A stretch of 64,000 bases of DNA from Arcticibacter sp. (GTDB lineage: Bacteria > Bacteroidota > Bacteroidia > 2-12-FULL-35-15). Positions 1-9,116 of the stretch are shown one piece after another. Position 1 is the stretch's first letter, and every line of letters starts with the position of its first letter. Location: contig JAJNQB010000017.1 in assembly GCA_021155045.1 (NCBI GenBank), positions 62,001 to 126,000 of the forward strand, read 5' to 3'. The translations under genes were made by a program, and so were the position numbers. A model generated the notes under the pieces. It worked only from the letters and a program-made list of their open reading frames with translations, did not search any database and was not told the DNA's origin.

Positions 1-594
1 GAAGCTAAAATATTAGAAAATAAAATCGTAAACATATCGGATTGGGAAAAAGACAAGCAGTTGTTACTTAGTTTAGGAGTCTCTGAATCAGAAACTGAAA
101 GTTTGAAAGAATTTATCTTGATGCATCCTAAGGAAAAAATGACTTATAAAGAAGCTTACATGAGTTACATGGCTTCAAAACCTAAAGAACCAAGTATTGA
201 AACTGCAAGGTTAAAATTCACAGACCTAGGTAACTTTGAAAACGCAGTAAAACTTGGCAAATTGAGTAAAAAGAATATTCTAATATACTTCACCTGTTAC
301 GCTTGCGTAAACGCTAGAAAAATGGAAGACAATGTATTAACGAATGTAGAAATTAAGGATCTGATTACCAACAACTATTTATATTATTCTGCCTACGTTG
401 ACGACAAGACCAGAGATCCCAATGACAACTTAACCATTGGGAGTAAATACATGAAATTACAAGCTGAAAAATTTAAAAGTAACTATCAACCTCAATTTGT
501 TATCGTAGACGAAAATGGTGAAATTATCGCTACACAAAACTACACAAGCAAGACAGACGAGTTTATAGAATTTCTAAAAAAGGGACGAAAATAA
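1..594 (+). CDS. Thioredoxin-fold protein resembling the C-terminal domain of DsbD (5' partial)
   Basis: The reading frame is open from the first base, so the gene probably enters from the left; a TTG at 61 is the only in-window start-like codon near the edge. The last ~115 residues resemble the periplasmic thioredoxin-like domain of Bacteroidota DsbD proteins (FT-x-x-x-CVN-x-RKME, later VDD, then QP-x-FV-x-VDENG). In that family the redox pair is C-V-N-C. Here the second Cys is Ala and a new Cys stands three residues before the first, giving C-Y-A-C (codons 295-297 and 304-306). No membrane segment is visible in the part seen. The stop is followed within 15 bases by GCTAACA and a copy of the dispersed repeat, so it may be cassette-borne. 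The fold is likely; redox activity is uncertain. Confidence 0.7.
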   Translation, partial: EAKILENKIVNISDWEKDKQLLLSLGVSESETESLKEFILMHPKEKMTYKEAYMSYMASKPKEPSIETARLKFTDLGNFENAVKLGKLSKKNILIYFTCYACVNARKMEDNVLTNVEIKDLITNNYLYYSAYVDDKTRDPNDNLTIGSKYMKLQAEKFKSNYQPQFVIVDENGEIIATQNYTSKTDEFIEFLKKGRK

Positions 595-650
595 ACGAGT
601 GCTAACACCGGATGATGCCTAGCCGGGGAACGTTATTTTTTTGAGGTAAA
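595..650 (+). repeat. Cassette-end repeat copy A
   Basis: Directly after the thioredoxin-like gene comes GCTAACA (601-607), a short inverted pair ACCGG/CCGGGG (607-611, 623-628) and the core CGTTATTTTTTTGAGGTAAA (631-650). The same 20 bases occur at 35025-35044. The tail seen in other copies is degenerate here. It lies between convergent genes. Confidence 0.7.
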
Positions 651-660
651 AAGTAAAGAC

Positions 661-3600
661 TTAATCCTTCGCAGGCAAACTCACAAAAAAACATGTTCCT
701 TTATTTTGTTCTGTTTTAAACCAAATTCTGCCATTAAAACTTTCAACAATACTTTTTACCATTGCCAAACCTAAGCCCATTCCGCCAGTTTTGGTTGTAA
801 AGTTGGGTGTAAATATTTTATCAATTACATCATCTGCTATTCCACAGCCATTATCGCTTACAGAAAAAATAATATTGCTTTGTTCCTGCTCTAATAACAG
901 AGTGATAATTCGTTTTTCTTCTTTGTCGGTTGCCTGTATTGCGTTTTTAATAAGATTATTAAATACACGTAAAAGCTGCTCTTTGTCGGCTAAAACGGTT
1001 GTTTGTTTAGCGATTTTACATTCGTAATTTAATTCTATTTTTTCATCTGTTTTAAATAAATGTATCGCACTTGTAATGGCTTCGTGAATATTTATTTTTT
1101 CCAAATTAGCTTTTGGCATTTTCGCAAAATTGGAAAACTCTGTAGCAATAGAAGAAAGCGTATCAATTTGTTCGATAATTGTCTTTGTTAGTCGCTCCAT
1201 TTTTTCATCCATGTCGGGCGCATTGTCCTTGTATGTTCGTTGCAAGTGCTGCACGCTCAACTTCATAGGTGTAAGCGGGTTTTTTATTTCGTGTGCTACT
1301 TGTTTTGCCATTTCTCTCCAAGCACTTTCTCTTTCGCTTTTGGCAAGTAATTGCGCACTTTTCGAAAGCTCCAAAATCATTCTGTTGTATTCGCTTACCA
1401 AACTTCCAATCTCGTCTTTCTCTTTCCATTCAATAGTTTCATTGGTTTTTCCTAATTTAATTTTACTCAATTTATCTTGAATTAATTTTAATGGTCGAGT
1501 AACATAATTTGAAATTACAACAGCGGTAATAATAGAAAGAGCAAACAACAAAACATAAATATTAATGAGTGCAACCAAGAAGCCAGAAATTTCTTTTTCG
1601 AGTTCACTTTGTTTTGCAAAATAAGGCAGATTAAGGTATGCAAGCACTTTTCCGTTGGTGTTTTTAAAAGGAATGTATGCTGATAAATATTCTAGTTTTC
1701 CAATTTGTTCGTCATGGATGAACTCTGTTTTGCCAGCAACGGCAATTTGTTTAAACGCTTCCGGATTCATTTTTTTTGATGTTAGTCCTTCATCAAAAAC
1801 TTTTGAGCGAGAAGAAGCATAAAGGTTTCCTTGAGTATCATATAGATTAATATCGGTAAAAAATATTGCGGATAATTTTTTTAGTATGTAGCTGGAGTAT
1901 TCCGCAAAGCTTGGTGGTAGGGTTTCTTCGTTTGCTAGTTTGCTTTCAATATCTAACAAAACAGAGCGAGATTTTTCACTTATATTTTCTTTGTTTTTAT
2001 TTTCGAATTGTTGGTTGATATAATAAATTGTTCCGCTACCAAAAAGAGCCAAAGAAATTAAAACAATTAAAACCAATAATACCTGTATACGATATTTAAA
2101 ATTAAATCCTTGAAAAAGATTTCTGGCTGCGCTTCTTTGTAAAACCACAACAGAGGCCAACAACAAACTAAAAAACGTAAACAAAAACGAAAATGCTGTT
2201 GCTTTATCAATGAGTTTTTGTTCGTGCTTGCTAATTACAATTATCGTTTTGTCGTCTGGCTTGTAAACAATATGGTTAAAACCATCATTATTTATGCTTT
2301 GGAACGTTTCGTTTGTTTTTTCAAAAGCTATTGCCTCCAAACCATATTTGTGTTTCCCGTTTTGATTAATCAGCTGTCCATTTTTAAATTTTGCATACGA
2401 ATACACACTTGTTTCGTGCAACATTCCAATGTTTCTATCTAGCAACAATTCAGGAAAACCAACTTCATCAGAAACGAATTTAGCATTTAGTTCAACATAC
2501 AGTGTGCCTAGTTTTGTTTCTGCCTGGTTTGCATTTTTAAAAATGTTTTGGCGAGCGATATAGCTTATTTTTCCTGTTGGGTTTTGTAATGAATAAAAGT
2601 TTTCTGAAATGGTTGTAGCGCCTTTTTTTGCGATTAAATCATCGTAATAAAAATTATTGTCGTAAAGGCTGTTAACTGATTTTACAATGGGTGAACATAG
2701 ATTGTCAAAATACGTTATTTGCACATCATACTTATCCCAAAATCCGCTAAAATATTGTTGTTTTAAGCGTTTTTCAAAATCGTTTGGTTGCTTTGTGTTG
2801 TTGGCGATGTATGACACTAAAACGCTATCTGTTTTTATTTTTTTTGCAATATCCTTATAAAGCAGCTCTGCCACAGGGTCTTGTTCGGCTGCAATTCTTT
2901 CTGCAAATATTTTTCTGCTTTCTGTTTCTTTTATTTCGGTGTGTTTAATTAAAATATGAACAGCATAAACAGAAAAAAGAAATACCAAAAACACAACGCT
3001 TGAAAACGGAAGAGCTTCATCTGGCTTTTTAATAAAGTATAAAATAGCAACAAGAACAAAAGGCCAAAAAATTAAAATCAAGTCGAGTGTTCCTAAATAA
3101 TGATATATTGCTGTGTGAATAATTGCCGAAATAAAAAACACTAAAAAAGCTTGTTTTGTTGATGTTTCAAGCTGATTAATAATTTTAACCAGTTTATTTG
3201 CAAATAAAAAATAAACAAGCAAGAGTAGGCCAATTATTATAATTGCAATAAACGAATATTGGTTTAGCTCGAACAAATTATTTATTGTTAGAGTAATGTT
3301 AGAGTGTTTTATCAAACCAATAAACAGGGTATTTATCAACCAAGAAAACCAAAAGAAAGCCAAAAACAAAAACAACAAAAAGCCAATTTTTGCTTTCGAG
3401 TTTTTTAAAAAATAGCTTGGTTTTATTTTTATTTTAGAAAAAGCATATTGTGTTAAAAACAACAATAGCAATATGTTTATTAAAAGATCGCCAAGAGAAT
3501 TTAACCAAATAGATTGTGCATCGGCAAATATTTTTGGGCTGAATAAATCAAAAGAATAAAAATTATCGGGAAATAAAAGCAAAATAGAAATGTAGCGTAT

Positions 3601-4365
3601 CGCCACAATTGTTATCACAAACAAAATGTGTTTGATGTTTTCGGAAAGTCCAGCGATATTGCCATTAAACAACTTTACAAAGAAAAAGATTAAGAACAAA
3701 AAACCTAAAACATTAGATATTGCAGCAAAATATTGTGGAGTAGCAACTGTTTGATTGGATTGGCTAATTAATAAAGAAAACAAAAATTCGCCTTTTGAAT
3801 TTTTTATTTGAATACCAACGGAAGGGTTGTCTGCAATTAATTTTGTTTCTGCTGGCAAAGAAAACTTTCTTTGAAATTCGTTTTTTAAATATTGGTTTTG
3901 ATATGGATATTCATTTTTCAAAAGAATTAAACCAATTACTGTTTTGTTGGTTGCCGCATTTGTTGTTGGCGCCATTACTTCGAACCAGCCATTTTTCAGT
4001 TTTGCTATTTTTGTATCTAAACAAACCTCTTTTATCCAATTTTCAACAGCAATAGAGTTGTCGCTCCAAAATTTTAATGTGTCGTTTTCATAAATTAAAA
4101 GCGCAAGCCCGTCTTCCGACATGAGTTTTGAATAATTATCTGGATTGGACCGAAATAGTTCTTCGTACGAACTTTGTTCTGCTCTTTTTGCAAGCAATAA
4201 CATTTCATCAGATAGTTTTTGTTCCTTTTTTAGAAGCGTTTGTTGGAAGTTATCTGCTAAATGTTGTGTGTTATCCGCTAATGGACGATGCAAAAAATGA
4301 GCAGCAACAAGAAAGAGCAACGCAACAAGAAGAAGAATAAATTTATTTTGGCTTTTTTTTTTCAC
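661..4365 (-). CDS. Giant NtrY-like membrane sensor histidine kinase
   Basis: At 1234 aa this kinase is much longer than the family norm. After an N-terminal membrane anchor (~9-26) comes an extracytoplasmic stretch, then a block of about eight membrane helices (~210-480), a second long extracytoplasmic sensor region (~490-730), a further helix pair, a HAMP linker (from about residue 950), a HisKA domain with the phospho-acceptor His in HEIKNPLTPMKL (about residue 1025), and an HATPase_c domain with N box (NNLIKNAIQ), G1 (DNGCGI) and G2 (GGMGLGLAM). HEIKNPLTP is typical of NtrY-type kinases. No response regulator gene is adjacent, so the partner is unknown. It ends 11 bases after the repeat copy at 631-650. 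Confidence 0.9.
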   Translation of the reverse strand: MKKKSQNKFILLLVALLFLVAAHFLHRPLADNTQHLADNFQQTLLKKEQKLSDEMLLLAKRAEQSSYEELFRSNPDNYSKLMSEDGLALLIYENDTLKFWSDNSIAVENWIKEVCLDTKIAKLKNGWFEVMAPTTNAATNKTVIGLILLKNEYPYQNQYLKNEFQRKFSLPAETKLIADNPSVGIQIKNSKGEFLFSLLISQSNQTVATPQYFAAISNVLGFLFLIFFFVKLFNGNIAGLSENIKHILFVITIVAIRYISILLLFPDNFYSFDLFSPKIFADAQSIWLNSLGDLLINILLLLFLTQYAFSKIKIKPSYFLKNSKAKIGFLLFLFLAFFWFSWLINTLFIGLIKHSNITLTINNLFELNQYSFIAIIIIGLLLLVYFLFANKLVKIINQLETSTKQAFLVFFISAIIHTAIYHYLGTLDLILIFWPFVLVAILYFIKKPDEALPFSSVVFLVFLFSVYAVHILIKHTEIKETESRKIFAERIAAEQDPVAELLYKDIAKKIKTDSVLVSYIANNTKQPNDFEKRLKQQYFSGFWDKYDVQITYFDNLCSPIVKSVNSLYDNNFYYDDLIAKKGATTISENFYSLQNPTGKISYIARQNIFKNANQAETKLGTLYVELNAKFVSDEVGFPELLLDRNIGMLHETSVYSYAKFKNGQLINQNGKHKYGLEAIAFEKTNETFQSINNDGFNHIVYKPDDKTIIVISKHEQKLIDKATAFSFLFTFFSLLLASVVVLQRSAARNLFQGFNFKYRIQVLLVLIVLISLALFGSGTIYYINQQFENKNKENISEKSRSVLLDIESKLANEETLPPSFAEYSSYILKKLSAIFFTDINLYDTQGNLYASSRSKVFDEGLTSKKMNPEAFKQIAVAGKTEFIHDEQIGKLEYLSAYIPFKNTNGKVLAYLNLPYFAKQSELEKEISGFLVALINIYVLLFALSIITAVVISNYVTRPLKLIQDKLSKIKLGKTNETIEWKEKDEIGSLVSEYNRMILELSKSAQLLAKSERESAWREMAKQVAHEIKNPLTPMKLSVQHLQRTYKDNAPDMDEKMERLTKTIIEQIDTLSSIATEFSNFAKMPKANLEKINIHEAITSAIHLFKTDEKIELNYECKIAKQTTVLADKEQLLRVFNNLIKNAIQATDKEEKRIITLLLEQEQSNIIFSVSDNGCGIADDVIDKIFTPNFTTKTGGMGLGLAMVKSIVESFNGRIWFKTEQNKGTCFFVSLPAKD

Positions 4366-4399
4366 CGAATTACTTATTGCACTATTTTTACTTTTATTA

Positions 4400-4428
4400 C
4401 AAACCTAAAGATTTTTTATTTTAGGCAA
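4400..4428 (-). promoter_or_regulatory. Likely housekeeping promoter of the histidine kinase
   Basis: On the minus strand TAGGTTTG (4400-4407) matches the Bacteroidota -7 consensus TAnnTTTG, and a TTG (4426-4428) stands 18 bases upstream as a -33 element. The box is 35 bases before the kinase start. Confidence 0.4.
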
Positions 4429-4462
4429 GCATTTGTAACACAAATTATACCAAACACAAGGC

Positions 4463-6361
4463 GTGTCAAAGAAACAAAACAAAACAAAACAGGGCATCAC
4501 CCCTTCTGCTGACTGGAGTTTTTCGGGTTTCCGTTTCCAATCATTGGTATTGTTTTTTATTGGCTTTGTTTTTTATTTTAACTCACTTAACAACCAATAT
4601 GCGCTTGACGATGGAATTGTAATCGTTAAAAATGATTATGTGAAAAGTGGAGTAAAAGGAATTAAAAAAATTCTTACCACCGATGCCTACGACTCTTACT
4701 ACAAAAGCATGAAGGCAAAACAACAGCTTTCTGGCGGAAGGTATCGTCCTTTATCGTTTATAACTTTTGCCATAGAACAACAAATTTTTGGAGATGATTA
4801 CAAAGACGGAGAGTCTCCAAATGATACCATAACTTTTATTCGGCATTTGGTAAATGTGCTTTTGTATATCCTTTCTGTTATTGTGCTTTTGTATTTTTTA
4901 AGAAACACCTTGTTGCCCGAAAAACCTTTTGTTTCTTTTGCTGTATGTTTATTGTTTTTAATCCACCCGCTTCATACCGAAGTAATTTCTAATGTTAAAA
5001 GTAGAGATGAGATTTTGTCTTTCCTTTTTATTATTAGCACATTTGTTTTTTATTTCAAACATTTAGACACACAAAAAACAAGACATCTAATTCTTTCTCT
5101 TGTTTCTTTCTTTTTTGCTTTTTTATCAAAAGAATACGCTATCACCGTTTTGGCGCTGTTGCCTCTGCTGCTTTACATTAAAGGATCTGAAATAAAAGAT
5201 TGTTTTTTAAAAACAATTCCTTTTGTTTTTGTAACGCTTTTATACATCATCATGCGTTACAAATTTGTTGGATTTGGAAGCACCGAAGACAATACAGATG
5301 TATTAAACAACCCCTATCTTTTTGCAACAGCATCCGAAAAATGGGCTACAGAGTTTTTTGTTTTATTAAAATACTTAAAACAATTATTCTATCCTGTAGT
5401 ACTTTCTAGCGATTACTCTTACAACACCATCCCTTACGTTCATTTTTCGAATGTGTTGGTTTGGTTTTCTATTTTATTTCACACTGGGCTTGCTGGGCTT
5501 ACCGTTTGGTTGTTTACTAAACGCAATGTACTTGCTTTTGCTTTTGCTTTTTATTTGCTTCATTTACTTTTGGTTTCCAACCTTGTGATGAATATTGGAG
5601 CAACTATGGGTGAGCGACTTGTTTATCATTCTTCATTCGGCTGGGCTTTAGCATTAGGACTGGCAGGTGATTGGTTGTTTTCAAAAATAAACGGGGCAAA
5701 AATTAAACAACTTATTTTTGGTGTTTTATTAATTCCCCTTGTTGTTTTGGCTGGAACAAAAACAATAGAAAGAAATAAAGAATGGAAAAACGATAGTTCG
5801 CTTTTTATTGCTGATGCATTAAAAGTTCCAAACAGTGCATTGGTAAATGGCAACGCAGGAAAAGCCTATGTGGATTTAAGTGAATTGCCCGAAAACAAAG
5901 GAAAAGAAAGCGAACTGTATGAAAAAGCAATGTTTCATTTAAAAAAATCGGTTGAAATTCATCCTCGATATGTAAACGGATATATCAATATTGGTGTGGT
6001 TTATTTTAAATTAAAAGACTACAAAAAAACAGAAGAATATTGGAACAAAGCAAAAGAAATATTTCCTAGAAACCCTTTGATTAAAAGAAATTTTGAGGTG
6101 CTAGCAATTACGTATTACAACGAAGCAATGGTAATTGGTGCTAAAAATCCAGAAAAATCCATTCAACTTTTAGAAAAATGCACAGAACTTGCCCCTCAAA
6201 ATCCAGACTACTGGTACAATTTGGGGGGCGCCTATTTTACAATAAATAAGTTTCAGAAAGCAATTGACGCTTGGAAAAATGCATTGCTATTGAAGCCTGA
6301 TTATGAATTAGCAAAACAAGGAATGGCAGCCGCACAAGCAAAAATAAATTCAAGCAAATAA
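4463..6361 (+). CDS. TMTC-like membrane O-mannosyltransferase with C-terminal TPRs
   Basis: A 632-aa integral membrane protein. The N-terminal part has the layout of TMTC/DUF1736 and PMT-like glycosyltransferases: an early luminal acidic motif (YALDDG, about residue 48), a GGRYRPLSF motif, then ten or more hydrophobic helices up to about residue 440. The last ~170 residues are soluble TPR-like repeats (YxNxGxxxxxxxxxxxAxxxW pattern). Members transfer mannose from a lipid carrier to secreted proteins; that activity is inferred from family. The start is GTG at 4463, with no closer in-frame ATG before the first helix. It diverges from the sensor kinase. Confidence 0.75.
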   Translation: MSKKQNKTKQGITPSADWSFSGFRFQSLVLFFIGFVFYFNSLNNQYALDDGIVIVKNDYVKSGVKGIKKILTTDAYDSYYKSMKAKQQLSGGRYRPLSFITFAIEQQIFGDDYKDGESPNDTITFIRHLVNVLLYILSVIVLLYFLRNTLLPEKPFVSFAVCLLFLIHPLHTEVISNVKSRDEILSFLFIISTFVFYFKHLDTQKTRHLILSLVSFFFAFLSKEYAITVLALLPLLLYIKGSEIKDCFLKTIPFVFVTLLYIIMRYKFVGFGSTEDNTDVLNNPYLFATASEKWATEFFVLLKYLKQLFYPVVLSSDYSYNTIPYVHFSNVLVWFSILFHTGLAGLTVWLFTKRNVLAFAFAFYLLHLLLVSNLVMNIGATMGERLVYHSSFGWALALGLAGDWLFSKINGAKIKQLIFGVLLIPLVVLAGTKTIERNKEWKNDSSLFIADALKVPNSALVNGNAGKAYVDLSELPENKGKESELYEKAMFHLKKSVEIHPRYVNGYINIGVVYFKLKDYKKTEEYWNKAKEIFPRNPLIKRNFEVLAITYYNEAMVIGAKNPEKSIQLLEKCTELAPQNPDYWYNLGGAYFTINKFQKAIDAWKNALLLKPDYELAKQGMAAAQAKINSSK

Positions 6362-6392
6362 ACCTTTTGTCTCTTTTGTTGTTTATATAAAA

Positions 6393-6854
6393 ATGTTGCG
6401 TTTTATACTTTTTCTATTTATTAATTTTGGAGCTCTTGCTTTGGGGTCTTTGTTGATGGGCAACCCATCAACAAATGAATGGTATGCCTCACAACAAAAG
6501 GCTCCTTGGACGCCTCCTGGTTGGGTTTTTGGTGTAAGTTGGTTTTTTGTAATGCTTTGTTTCACTTTTTTTCTCAATTATACTTCAAGGAACTTAAATA
6601 AAAAAACTGCGGCTATTTTTTATACCTTTTTTTCTTTACAATTTATATTAAATGTTTTGTGGAATCCAATCTTTTTTAAATTTCATTTGGTTGCTTTGGG
6701 CATGATTGTTATTATACTTTTGCTTTTTGTGGTAGCTGGATTTCTTATTTGGGGATTTAAAAAAAATCTGATTGCTGGAGCTTTGGTGTTTCCTTATTTT
6801 GGTTGGCTCTGTATTGCAACCTCATTAAATGCTTATATTCTTTTTAATAACTAG
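6393..6854 (+). CDS. tspO: TspO/MBR family tryptophan-rich sensory protein
   Basis: A 153-aa protein with five hydrophobic helices and the family signature W-Y-x-x-Q-x-K-A-P-W-T-P-P-G-W-V-F near residue 35, followed by the LNVLWNPIFF motif and the C-terminal PYFGWLCIATSLNAYI helix. TspO proteins bind tetrapyrroles and cholesterol-like ligands in the membrane. Starts 31 bases after the mannosyltransferase gene, probably co-transcribed. Its 3' end overlaps the convergent CPBP gene by 11 bases. Confidence 0.9.
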   Translation: MLRFILFLFINFGALALGSLLMGNPSTNEWYASQQKAPWTPPGWVFGVSWFFVMLCFTFFLNYTSRNLNKKTAAIFYTFFSLQFILNVLWNPIFFKFHLVALGMIVIILLLFVVAGFLIWGFKKNLIAGALVFPYFGWLCIATSLNAYILFNN

Positions 6855-7746
6855 CTATCGTTTTTTTATCAAAAATCATTATTAAAATTGCCAATATTGA
6901 AATTGCAATTGCCCCTGCCAATCCAGCAATGTTTCCAATTAAATCATTGTAATTATAACACAGTAACATAACTCCTCCTGCACCAGCATTTACCATTCCG
7001 TGAAGTAATGCTGGAGCAATAACCGTTTTGGTTTTTATTCGTGCATAACTCATTAAAAATGCCAAGGAAATACAAAATACAACCATCATAAAAACACCAG
7101 CAACAGGATGTTCGGGGTAATTGTGCCCTTGTAAAATTATAGGTGCATGCCAAAAGCCCCAAATTGTTCCTATGATTAAATTGCTTTTTATAAAACCTAA
7201 AAAACGCATTTCGTTGAACAAAAAACCTCTCCAGCCCAACTCTTCTCCTAAAGTAAACAAGCCATTAATTATGCCTCCTAAAACGGCTGAAAAAGAAATG
7301 GAAATAATTAGTAGGGCTGCTGGAGAAATTGGAATTTCGGGAGACTTGGCAGCGCCCATTTTAATCATAATCTCCTGCATTTTTTGATTAAGAAGCAATT
7401 TTTCAAAGCTATAAAATCCAAAGCTTTCAATTTCTAATTTGTTTCCAAAAACAAAAATTACTCCTACAAAAAACAAACAAATTAAGACCTGAATTAATGG
7501 CAACCAGAGCATTTGTTTCCATTTGATTTGTTTAAAATCTAATCCTAAATTTTTTATAGGCTCTTTGTATATTCCCTTTTGAACAACAAGCGCAGCAATA
7601 GCTGGCGCACCCATGTATACAATAGCAACTACCGCAACCGAAACGGTTGAGCCATACGGAACACCCATAAAATAAAGTATTGCGGCTGAAAGCCAGCTGA
7701 TGCCAAATGCAAACAATAGAAAGAGTACTATTTTTCGGAGGTTCAT
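6844..7746 (-). CDS. CPBP family intramembrane glutamic metalloprotease
   Basis: A 300-aa multi-helix membrane protein with the CPBP (CAAX protease and bacteriocin processing) motifs: GEELGWRGF (EExxR), FWHAP (FxxxH) and a third His in the HGMVNAG motif. The family cleaves substrates within the membrane or confers bacteriocin self-protection; the substrate here is unknown. The ATG at 7746 was chosen over a TTG at 7758 because it leads straight into the basic-hydrophobic first helix. A TATATTTG box lies only 10 bases upstream of this ATG (7756-7763), so the message could be nearly leaderless. Confidence 0.85.
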   Translation of the reverse strand: MNLRKIVLFLLFAFGISWLSAAILYFMGVPYGSTVSVAVVAIVYMGAPAIAALVVQKGIYKEPIKNLGLDFKQIKWKQMLWLPLIQVLICLFFVGVIFVFGNKLEIESFGFYSFEKLLLNQKMQEIMIKMGAAKSPEIPISPAALLIISISFSAVLGGIINGLFTLGEELGWRGFLFNEMRFLGFIKSNLIIGTIWGFWHAPIILQGHNYPEHPVAGVFMMVVFCISLAFLMSYARIKTKTVIAPALLHGMVNAGAGGVMLLCYNYNDLIGNIAGLAGAIAISILAILIMIFDKKTIASY

Positions 7747-8103
7747 TTTTCTTTGCAAATATAGTTGCTATTTAACCCTAAACAGACAGTTAAAAAAAAT
7801 AACTGCCTACGATTAAGTGTTTGTAAGACTTTTTTGTATTTTACTGGGATAAGAAATTCTAACAAACACTAAATCGGGATTATCCGCATTAAGACAGATA
7901 GCGCAGCTTTTCCAAAGCTTTCTACTGTCTAATTGCGGTTTAATATTATTCGAACGTTTTGTTGTGTTTGCCTGGTTCGAATTTGTCGGGAAAGCGAGAA
8001 AAGGGGGAAACAAAGGCTTTTCTTTTTTCTTGACAAAAAGAAACAAAAAGTAAAGACGACAAAATTGCCGCCCACAAAGCGAATCGGCTTAGTTTGTTGT
8101 TAT
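7747..8103. other. Intergenic stretch with hairpins, no gene
   Basis: No convincing coding sequence. It holds an inverted pair AGTGTTTGT/ACAAACACT (about 7816-7870) and an imperfect hairpin AGACAG...AGCTTT/AAAGCT...CTGTCT (about 7892-7931). Near 8015-8050 lies a purine/pyrimidine-biased stretch around TTCTTGACAAAAAG. Two overlapping ORFs of 77 and 92 codons on opposite strands show no protein-like features. Confidence 0.5.
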
Positions 8104-9003
8104 TTATTCTTTAATGATTTTCTGCGAATATTGTTGATGTTCCAATGTAACAAAAACGAAATATATTCCAGAGGGAAGGAAAGAAATGTTTGTCTCCGCA
8201 GAACCGTTTAAAGAAGAAAACCGAATCTGCTCTTCTCCTAAAATATTTATTATTGTAATTTGCATAGGGGCTGTTTGGACTGTTTTAACATTTATCAATC
8301 CTTTTGTTGGCGAGGGAAATACTACTATTTTTTGTTCTTTTTTTTGTTCAGGAATTGAAATTATTATAGAGTCGCATGAGACTCCTCCTGCAGGAAAAAC
8401 AATTGTGTTTCTGTGTTTAAAACAGTCCAACCAGTTTGCTGTTTCAAAAATCGGCAGAAGGTCTCCTAGTAACCCAAATGTGCTTCCAACTCCTTCAATA
8501 ATACTTACATAATCTACCGCCCATGACATTGTTGTATCCCCAGAAATATGAAAAACTTTTCGATATACACCCCCAAGCAAAGCTGAATCAACAGAAGAAA
8601 CCCAATTATCATAACCGTTTGTATATGAATCCGGGAGTGTGTCGCCAACACTTAAATTGAAATCATACAGCAAGACTTCGGCTGTATCAAAAGCGGGGCA
8701 TATTAATATTTGTTTTAGCGTATTTTCTCTAATTCCTCCTTGATACAGGTTTGAATAATTATAACTGTAGCTCGTAGAGGCGTTGTGTGTGAACGTCCCT
8801 GTTTTTAATATTTTATGATATGTTTTTCCCGAAATCACTGTGTCTCCTTTGATAAAAAGTTGGTTAACCCACGAGTCTGTGAAACTAGCATCTGCCTGAT
8901 AGCCCGACTCTCTCCACATTGCGCTATCAATTGGAAATGGTTGATACGCTTGAGAAAAGGCGGCATTAGAAATCATTAAAAGAAAGAATATTTTTCGCAG
9001 CAT
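8104..9003 (-). CDS. Secreted protein with T9SS type A C-terminal sorting domain
   Basis: 299 aa. An N-terminal signal peptide (MLRKIFFLLMISNAAFSQA) is followed by ~190 residues that I do not recognise. The last ~75 residues are a type A T9SS sorting domain: VVFPSPTKGLINV, then a beta-sandwich pattern ending FLPSGIYFVFVTLE and a basic QKIIKE end. The protein should be exported by Sec and then across the outer membrane by the T9SS. The body has aromatic- and Asp-rich repeats compatible with a surface beta fold, but no catalytic motif is visible. Confidence 0.85.
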   Translation of the reverse strand: MLRKIFFLLMISNAAFSQAYQPFPIDSAMWRESGYQADASFTDSWVNQLFIKGDTVISGKTYHKILKTGTFTHNASTSYSYNYSNLYQGGIRENTLKQILICPAFDTAEVLLYDFNLSVGDTLPDSYTNGYDNWVSSVDSALLGGVYRKVFHISGDTTMSWAVDYVSIIEGVGSTFGLLGDLLPIFETANWLDCFKHRNTIVFPAGGVSCDSIIISIPEQKKEQKIVVFPSPTKGLINVKTVQTAPMQITIINILGEEQIRFSSLNGSAETNISFLPSGIYFVFVTLEHQQYSQKIIKE

Positions 9004-9023
9004 TTTTTGTTTTTAGCTTTTAC

Positions 9024-9054
9024 CAAATTTAGATTATTATTCTTACAAAACAAA
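9024..9054 (-). promoter_or_regulatory. Bacteroidota sigma-ABfr type promoter for the T9SS cargo gene
   Basis: Reading the minus strand, TTTG (9051-9054), a 19-base spacer and TAAATTTG (9024-9031) match the -33/-7 consensus TTTG-N19-TAnnTTTG. The -7 box is 20 bases before the start codon at 9003. This is the clearest such promoter in the window. Confidence 0.6.
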
Positions 9055-9083
9055 CTTTCATTTTTATATATTACCATAAAAGT

Positions 9084-9091
9084 TATTTTTG
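9084..9091 (+). promoter_or_regulatory. -7 box upstream of pgk
   Basis: TATTTTTG fits TAnnTTTG and lies 25 bases before the pgk ATG. No good -33 TTTG was found at the expected spacing, so only the -7 half is supported. Confidence 0.35.
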
Positions 9092-9116
9092 CAGGGCAAA
9101 TAAAAAATCTCTTTAA

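Noticed and set aside
601..650. Integron attC sites and a chromosomal integron
   Set aside because: The GCTAACA...ACGTTAT layout is similar, but GTTRRRY/RYYYAAC cores do not fit and no IntI gene is present.
7813..8211. Two ORFs of 77 and 92 codons in the CPBP-T9SS gap
   Set aside because: They overlap each other on opposite strands, lie over hairpins and low-complexity DNA, and show no motif.
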